Shown here piece by piece: positions 59,336 to 64,000 of a stretch of DNA of 64,000 nucleotides. The notes under the pieces are model-generated. The model was not told the origin of the DNA, did not search any database, and saw only the letters and a program-made list of their open reading frames with translations. The stretch's first letter is position 1; every line of letters begins with the position of its first letter. The position numbers and the translations under genes are program-made. Source of the DNA: Chitinimonas sp036961565 (GTDB lineage: Bacteria; Pseudomonadota; Gammaproteobacteria; Burkholderiales; Chitinimonadaceae); the NCBI RefSeq assembly GCF_036961565.1, contig NZ_JBAMDD010000014.1, forward strand, positions 1-64,000, given 5' to 3'.

Positions 59336-61462
59336 CTACCATTGCCTGCGCTGGGCAATCAGGGCTGTGGCATCGGCGGCCGGTAGGGGTTTGGCAAAGT
59401 AATAGCCCTGGGCGAAATCGCAAGCCATCTCGCGTAGGGCGGCCAACTGCTCGGCGGTTTCCACGCCTTCGGCTATCACCGCCATGCCCAGGTTACGGGC
59501 CAGCAGCACAATGGCGCGTACGATTTCGCGGCTGAAGTGGTCACCGGTGATCTGGCGCACGAAAGAGCCATCTATCTTCAATACATTGGAAGGGAAGCGG
59601 TGCAGATAGGACAGTGAGGAATAGCCGGTGCCGAAGTCATCCATCAGTATCTGTATGCCGCGCGCCCGGATGGCTTCCAGCATGCCTATGGTGGCATCGG
59701 TATTGTCCATCAGGATGCTTTCGGTAATCTCCAGCTCCAGCCTGCCGGCTTCTATCCCTGCATTGCTGATGGCGAAATCGATCTGCTCAACCAGGTTGGG
59801 TTGATTGAACTGCTTGACCGACAGGTTGACACTGACCCGCAGCATCAGGTCGGGGAAGGCCTGCTGCCATTCGGCCACCTGCAGGGCCGAGGTTTCCAGC
59901 ATCTGCCGGCCGATTTCGTTGATCAGGCCGATTTCCTCAGACAGCGGAATGAACTCGGCTGGGCTGACCAGCCGGCCATCAGGCTGGCGCCAGCGCACCA
60001 GCGCCTCAAATGCCGCGATATTGCCGCTGTTGAGATCGACGATGGGCTGGAAGTAGGGCAGGAACTCCTGCGCGGCCAGGGCCCGGCGCATCTCCTGTTC
60101 CATCTTGAGCGCGCGCAGCATGGTGCCCTGCATGGCCCGGTCGAACACCTCCAGCTTGCCACGTCCGCGCTGCTTGGCGCGGTGCATGGCGGTATCTGCG
60201 TCCCGTATCATCTCTTCGGGGTGGGAGTAACCACCCGATGAGAGGGCGATGCCCACGCGGGCGCCGGGATAGACCTCGTGGCCTTCCAGGTCTATGGGTT
60301 TGGCCAACTCGGTCAGCATGGCCTCGGTAAAGCGCAGGGCCTCGGAGGGGTCCTCGATGGCATCGAGCAGGATGGCGAATTCATCGCCACCAAAGCGCGC
60401 CACCACATCACCGGGTCGTTGCACCTGGCCCAGGCGCTCGGCGGTGACGCGCAGGATGCGGTCGCCAGTGGCGTGGCCAAAGCTGTCGTTGATATAGCGG
60501 AAGCGCTCCAGGTTAAGGCAGAGCACGGCGCAGAGATAATCGGGGTCGCGCGTGGCGTGGCCCAGCGAAAAGCCCAGGAAATCGGTAAACATGGCGCGGT
60601 TGGCGAGGCCGGTAAGGCTGTCATGCAGGGCGTCGTACAGCATCTGCTCTTCGGCCCGCTTGCGCTCCGTGATATCGGTCAGCGAACCGGCCATGCGGAA
60701 TGCTAGCCCGGTATCGGGATCTATCATGGCCATGCCGCGGGTCAGCATCCAGCGCCAGCTGCCGTCCTTGTGGCGCATGCGATGCTCGGCCTCGAAGTGC
60801 GGTGTTTCACCCTTCAGATGCTGTATCAGTTGCAGGCGCAGGCCTTCGCTTTCGTCCGGGTGGGTCAACGCCAGCCAGGTCTCGGGCACGGGGTCCAGCA
60901 GCTCGGCTTCGTCATAGCCCAGCATGGCTTTCCAGCGTGGCGAGAAATAGATGCTGTCTTCGCGGATATTCCAGTCCCACAGGCCATCGTTGGCGCCGCG
61001 TATGGCCAGTTCATAGCGCTCCTGGCTTTCGCGCAGGGCCAGCTCGGCCTGACGCTTGGCGCGGCGGTTGCCGGTCTCGCGCAGTTCACGCTCCACCACG
61101 CTGGCCAGCCGCTTGAGGTGGGTCTTGAGGATGAAGTCGTTGACACCAGCCTTCATCATGGCCACGGCGGATTCTTCGCCTATGGTACCGGTGACGACGA
61201 TAAAGGGGATGATCTGGCCATGCTCACGGAAGACCTTGAGGGCTTCCTGGGCGGAAAACTGCGGCATGGAGTAATCGGACAGGACCAGATCCCAATTACC
61301 CTTGTCCAGGGCGGCACGCATATCCTCTGGCGTATCCACCCGTTGGTAATTGACGGCAAATCCCTGGCGGCGCAGGGCGAGCACATTCAGCAGTGCGTCG
61401 TCTTCCGAATCATCGACGACCAGCACCGAGAGGGTTTTATCCAGCAGGTTGGATTCGTCCAT
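59336..61462 (-). CDS. REC-PAS-GGDEF-EAL c-di-GMP turnover protein
   Basis: A 708-residue signalling protein. An N-terminal receiver (phospho-Asp63 in LVLSDYSMPQF) is followed by a PAS/PAC domain (about 150-275), a GGDEF domain with intact ARFGGDEFAILLDA (about residue 357), and an EAL domain with EALVRW (about 485), NLSVKQFN, EITESIL, DDFGTGYSS, LKIDGSFV and AEGVET. Both synthesis and hydrolysis motifs are complete. The upstream receiver gene is 15 bases away. ATG at 61462 is chosen over a TTG at 61471. Confidence 0.88.
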   Translation of the reverse strand: MDESNLLDKTLSVLVVDDSEDDALLNVLALRRQGFAVNYQRVDTPEDMRAALDKGNWDLVLSDYSMPQFSAQEALKVFREHGQIIPFIVVTGTIGEESAVAMMKAGVNDFILKTHLKRLASVVERELRETGNRRAKRQAELALRESQERYELAIRGANDGLWDWNIREDSIYFSPRWKAMLGYDEAELLDPVPETWLALTHPDESEGLRLQLIQHLKGETPHFEAEHRMRHKDGSWRWMLTRGMAMIDPDTGLAFRMAGSLTDITERKRAEEQMLYDALHDSLTGLANRAMFTDFLGFSLGHATRDPDYLCAVLCLNLERFRYINDSFGHATGDRILRVTAERLGQVQRPGDVVARFGGDEFAILLDAIEDPSEALRFTEAMLTELAKPIDLEGHEVYPGARVGIALSSGGYSHPEEMIRDADTAMHRAKQRGRGKLEVFDRAMQGTMLRALKMEQEMRRALAAQEFLPYFQPIVDLNSGNIAAFEALVRWRQPDGRLVSPAEFIPLSEEIGLINEIGRQMLETSALQVAEWQQAFPDLMLRVSVNLSVKQFNQPNLVEQIDFAISNAGIEAGRLELEITESILMDNTDATIGMLEAIRARGIQILMDDFGTGYSSLSYLHRFPSNVLKIDGSFVRQITGDHFSREIVRAIVLLARNLGMAVIAEGVETAEQLAALREMACDFAQGYYFAKPLPAADATALIAQRRQW

Positions 61463-61477
61463 GTGGATCAACAGCGC

Positions 61478-61912
61478 TTACCCCTGCACCGGCTCGTTCA
61501 GCATCAACCAGTAGATGCCTACCTGTTTGACGACTTCCATGAACTGCATGAAATCAACCGGCTTGCGGATATAGCTGTTGGCCCCCAGGCTGTAGCTTTT
61601 GACCAGGTCGTCTTCTTCCTTCGAGGTGGTCAGCACCACCACCGGGATCAGGCGGGTGGATTCATTGCTGCGTATCTGGCGCAGGACCTCGATGCCGTTG
61701 AGCTTGGGGAGCTTGATATCCAGCAGTATCAGCACCGGCAGTTCACTGACATCACGACCGGTATGGCTACCCTGCCCATACAGATAGTCGATGGCCTCCT
61801 GCCCGTCGCGCGCCACCACGATGGGATTCTGTATGCCGTTCTTGCCGAAGGCCCGTATGGTCAGCGCTTCGTCATCCGGGTTGTCTTCAACCAGCAATAT
61901 CGGGGTTTGCAT
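61478..61912 (-). CDS. Rcp1-type response regulator
   Basis: A 144-residue single-domain receiver of the phytochrome-partner (Rcp1-like) class. ILLVEDNPDDEALTIRAF at the start and DIKLPKLNGIEVLR and VVLTTSKEEDDLVKSYSLGANSYIRKPVDF carry the pocket residues, phospho-Asp and Lys. It precedes the REC-PAS-GGDEF-EAL gene and is cotranscribed with it. No histidine kinase is adjacent. Confidence 0.88.
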   Translation of the reverse strand: MQTPILLVEDNPDDEALTIRAFGKNGIQNPIVVARDGQEAIDYLYGQGSHTGRDVSELPVLILLDIKLPKLNGIEVLRQIRSNESTRLIPVVVLTTSKEEDDLVKSYSLGANSYIRKPVDFMQFMEVVKQVGIYWLMLNEPVQG

Positions 61913-61926
61913 GCTGCCTTCCTGTT

Positions 61927-61943
61927 GGCGGCGCTACGCCGCC
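61927..61943 (-). promoter_or_regulatory. Hairpin in the leader of the receiver gene
   Basis: GGCGGCG-TAG-CGCCGCC (read on the - strand) forms a 7-bp GC stem right before the AGGAAGG ribosome binding site of the receiver gene. It could protect or control the leader. Confidence 0.4.
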
Positions 61944-62056
61944 GTTATAAGGGGAATCGCTTGAACACTAGACCACAGCAGGCTTGCAGGGCAAGCGCGG
62001 GCTGGACTTGCTGGCATATTTATTCATCGGGCAGGGAAGGTATCCCGCCAAAAGGA

Positions 62057-62078
62057 GGGGGCGCTTTATAGCGCCCCC
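62057..62078 (-). terminator. Terminator of pepN
   Basis: GGGGGCGCT-TTAT-AGCGCCCCC, followed on the - strand by CCTCCTTTTGG, lies 13 bases past the pepN stop codon. Confidence 0.75.
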
Positions 62079-62090
62079 ATCCATCATGCC

Positions 62091-64000
62091 TTATTGCAGG
62101 TTCTTCGAAACAATCTCATACACATCGCGTGACAGACCGGCATGGGCGGCCACCCGCTCCAGCGCGGCACGCATATGGGCGCGGCGCACCGGTTCCAGCT
62201 TCTTCCAGCGGTTGAAGCTGCCTGCCAGTCGGGCTGCAACCTGTGGGTTGAGCTTGTCCACGGCCAGCAGGGTGTCGGCGGCAAATTCATAACCGCTGCC
62301 ATCAATGGCGTGGAAGCCTGCCAGGTTGTTGTGCACAAAGGCACCAATCAAGGAACGCACCTTGTTGGGGTTGGTCAGGGCAAATGCGGGGTGCTGCATC
62401 AATGCCTTGATCTTGGCTACTACGCCCAGGCGACGGCTGCCGGCTTGCAGGGTGAACCACTTGTCCATCACCAGCGCTTCATCGGCCCACTTGCTGGCAA
62501 AGCTGGCCAGGGCGGCATCGCCTTCGGGCCAGTTCACCAGGCAGGCGAGGGCGGCCTGGGCATCGGTCATGTTGTTGGCCTCGGCAAACTGGCGTTCGGC
62601 CAGTTCCATCAGGCCGCTTTCGTCCAGCTCGGACAGATAGGCCAGGGCGATGTTCTTGAGCGAGCGGCGGGCGACTGCGGCGGCTTCGTACTGGTAGGCA
62701 CCGCTATCCTGCATGCGGGTGTAGGCCGCCTTGAACTCGCTGCGCAAGGCACGGGCCAGACCCAGCTTCATGGCTTCGCGGCCCGCCCGGATGGCGTCGG
62801 GGTCGATCTCGCTCTGCTGGTCGGCCAGATAGGTTTCGGCCGGCAGGGTCAGCATCAGGGCGACCAGGGCCGGGTCCAGGCTTTCGTCGGCCAGTACGCG
62901 GCGCATGGCGGCCACGAAATCATCCTTCAGCACCAATTCACCATCGCTGCGGGCGGCATCGATCAGGCCTTGCAGGTCTTGCAACATCAAGGTCTGGCCG
63001 GCCTCCCAGCGGCAGAACGCATCGCTGTCGTGGGCCAGCAGGTGCACCAGCTGCGGCCGACTGTAGGGGAAGTCCAGCTTCACCGGGGCCGAGAAATTGC
63101 GCAACAAGGACGGCACGGGTTCCACCGCGACGTTGATGAACTGGAAGGTCTGGCTGGCCTCCTTGACCGACAGCACGCGGCTACCGGCAATTGCCTCGGC
63201 TTCGCCGGCCAGTTGCAAGGGCAGGTCGGCGCCATCTGGGCCGACCAGGCCGAGCGCCAGGGGGATATGGAAGGGCAGCTTTTCGGCCTGGCCTGGCGTG
63301 GCCGGGCAGCTCTGGCTGACTTCCAGGGTATAGGTTTGCGCGGCAGCATCGTATTGGCCGCGTACACGCAGTACTGGGGTGCCGGCCTGAGAGTACCAGC
63401 GGGCGAACTGGCCCAGGTCGTAGTCGTTGGCATCGGCCATGGCGGCGCGGAAGTCGTCGCAGGTGACGGCCTGGCCATCGTGGCGCTTGAAGTAGAGGTC
63501 CATGCCCTTGCGGAAGCCATCGCGGCCCAGCAGGGTCTGGTACATGCGCACCACTTCGGCGCCTTTTTCGTACACTGTCACCGTGTAGAAATTATTGATC
63601 TCGATATAGCTCTCGGGCCGGATGGGGTGGGCCATGGGGCCGGCATCCTCGGCAAACTGATGGGTGCGCAGGGTACGCACAGCGTCAATGCGGCAGACTT
63701 CGGCGCTGCCCATGTCGGCCGAGAACTCCTGGTCGCGGAAGACGGTGAGGCCTTCCTTCAGCGACAGCTGGAACCAGTCGCGGCAGGTGACGCGGTTGCC
63801 GGTCCAGTTGTGGAAGTATTCATGGGCGATCACGGCTTCAATACCATCGAAATCCAGGTCGGTGGCGGTGTCGGCGCGGGCCAGCACATACTTGGTATTG
63901 AAGATGTTGAGACCTTTGTTCTCCATGGCGCCCATATTGAAGTCGCCCACGGCGACGATCATATAGGTGTCAAGGTCGTATTCCAGGCCATAGCGCTGCT
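62091..64000 (-). CDS. pepN: Aminopeptidase N, partial
   Basis: The 3' two-thirds of a gene whose start lies beyond the right edge of the window. The frame stays open to base 64000, and the last codons read YGLEYDLDTYMIVAVGDF. GAMENKG (substrate Glu) and the zinc motif HEYFHNWTGN with the third ligand Glu in SLKEGLTVFRDQEF identify an M1 aminopeptidase of the PepN type. The 3' part is the long helical C-terminal domain. It cleaves N-terminal residues from peptides in the cytosol. Confidence 0.95.
   Translation of the reverse strand, partial: QRYGLEYDLDTYMIVAVGDFNMGAMENKGLNIFNTKYVLARADTATDLDFDGIEAVIAHEYFHNWTGNRVTCRDWFQLSLKEGLTVFRDQEFSADMGSAEVCRIDAVRTLRTHQFAEDAGPMAHPIRPESYIEINNFYTVTVYEKGAEVVRMYQTLLGRDGFRKGMDLYFKRHDGQAVTCDDFRAAMADANDYDLGQFARWYSQAGTPVLRVRGQYDAAAQTYTLEVSQSCPATPGQAEKLPFHIPLALGLVGPDGADLPLQLAGEAEAIAGSRVLSVKEASQTFQFINVAVEPVPSLLRNFSAPVKLDFPYSRPQLVHLLAHDSDAFCRWEAGQTLMLQDLQGLIDAARSDGELVLKDDFVAAMRRVLADESLDPALVALMLTLPAETYLADQQSEIDPDAIRAGREAMKLGLARALRSEFKAAYTRMQDSGAYQYEAAAVARRSLKNIALAYLSELDESGLMELAERQFAEANNMTDAQAALACLVNWPEGDAALASFASKWADEALVMDKWFTLQAGSRRLGVVAKIKALMQHPAFALTNPNKVRSLIGAFVHNNLAGFHAIDGSGYEFAADTLLAVDKLNPQVAARLAGSFNRWKKLEPVRRAHMRAALERVAAHAGLSRDVYEIVSKNLQ

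Overview
The window is about 64 kb of GC-rich, gene-dense Gram-negative chromosome. A betaproteobacterium, probably of the Neisseriales, is suggested by the order rplM-rpsI-argC-(coiled-coil membrane protein)-bactofilin-erpA, the cyaY/lptM pair, the membrane-anchored dihaem cytochrome c5, the PilU retraction ATPase and a 16-strand-type porin; the taxonomic call is inference from gene content, not from a marker search. There is no phage, insertion sequence, rRNA or CRISPR array. One tRNA gene, tRNA-Arg(CCG), is present. Most of the window is ordinary core chromosome.

Layout. 1-9.8 kb: SMC-like ATPase, thioredoxin-fold protein, a 165-bp tandem repeat block (3020-3456), PilU, a cNMP-binding protein, a threonine-aldolase-like operon, a Tim44-like protein. 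9.9-20.3 kb: pseudouridine synthase, an atypical lipoprotein, EttA, two tandem paralogous proteins of unknown function, ferredoxin, cytochrome c5, tRNA-Arg, peptidase E-like protein, MscL, porin, YqaA-like protein, CyaY, LptM. 20.3-33.7 kb: basic amino acid decarboxylase, GST, an orphan HmuV-type ATPase, glcDEF, phasin, lpxH, two cyclophilins, coq7, an MFS exporter, an OsmC/YhfA protein. 33.7-41.8 kb: a candidate small RNA, rplM-rpsI, argC, bactofilin, erpA, an SDR, and an OmpR/EnvZ pair.

42.4-51.5 kb is a complete chemosensory operon (cheY, STAS, cheA, mcp, cheW, cheR, cheD, cheB) followed by a REC-EAL c-di-GMP phosphodiesterase with what looks like its own promoter and a palindromic operator. 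No flagellar genes accompany it, CheA carries extra domains between Hpt and the kinase core, and the receptor ends in a CheR-tethering-type pentapeptide. 52.5-55.6 kb is a molybdenum cofactor operon (moeA-moaD-moaE-mobA-moaC). 55.8-58.8 kb holds nadA, a bifunctional NMN adenylyltransferase/Nudix protein and an AraC regulator. 59.3-61.9 kb is a second c-di-GMP locus (Rcp1-type receiver plus REC-PAS-GGDEF-EAL). The window ends inside pepN.

The least explained items are the candidate sRNA with two anti-Shine-Dalgarno motifs (33927-34066), the structured 165-bp repeats, the paralog pair at 13490-15023 (one member has an EF-hand-like loop; a hairpin overlaps the ribosome binding site), and the REC-EAL promoter/operator region. 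I could run no database searches; family names come from motif recognition.
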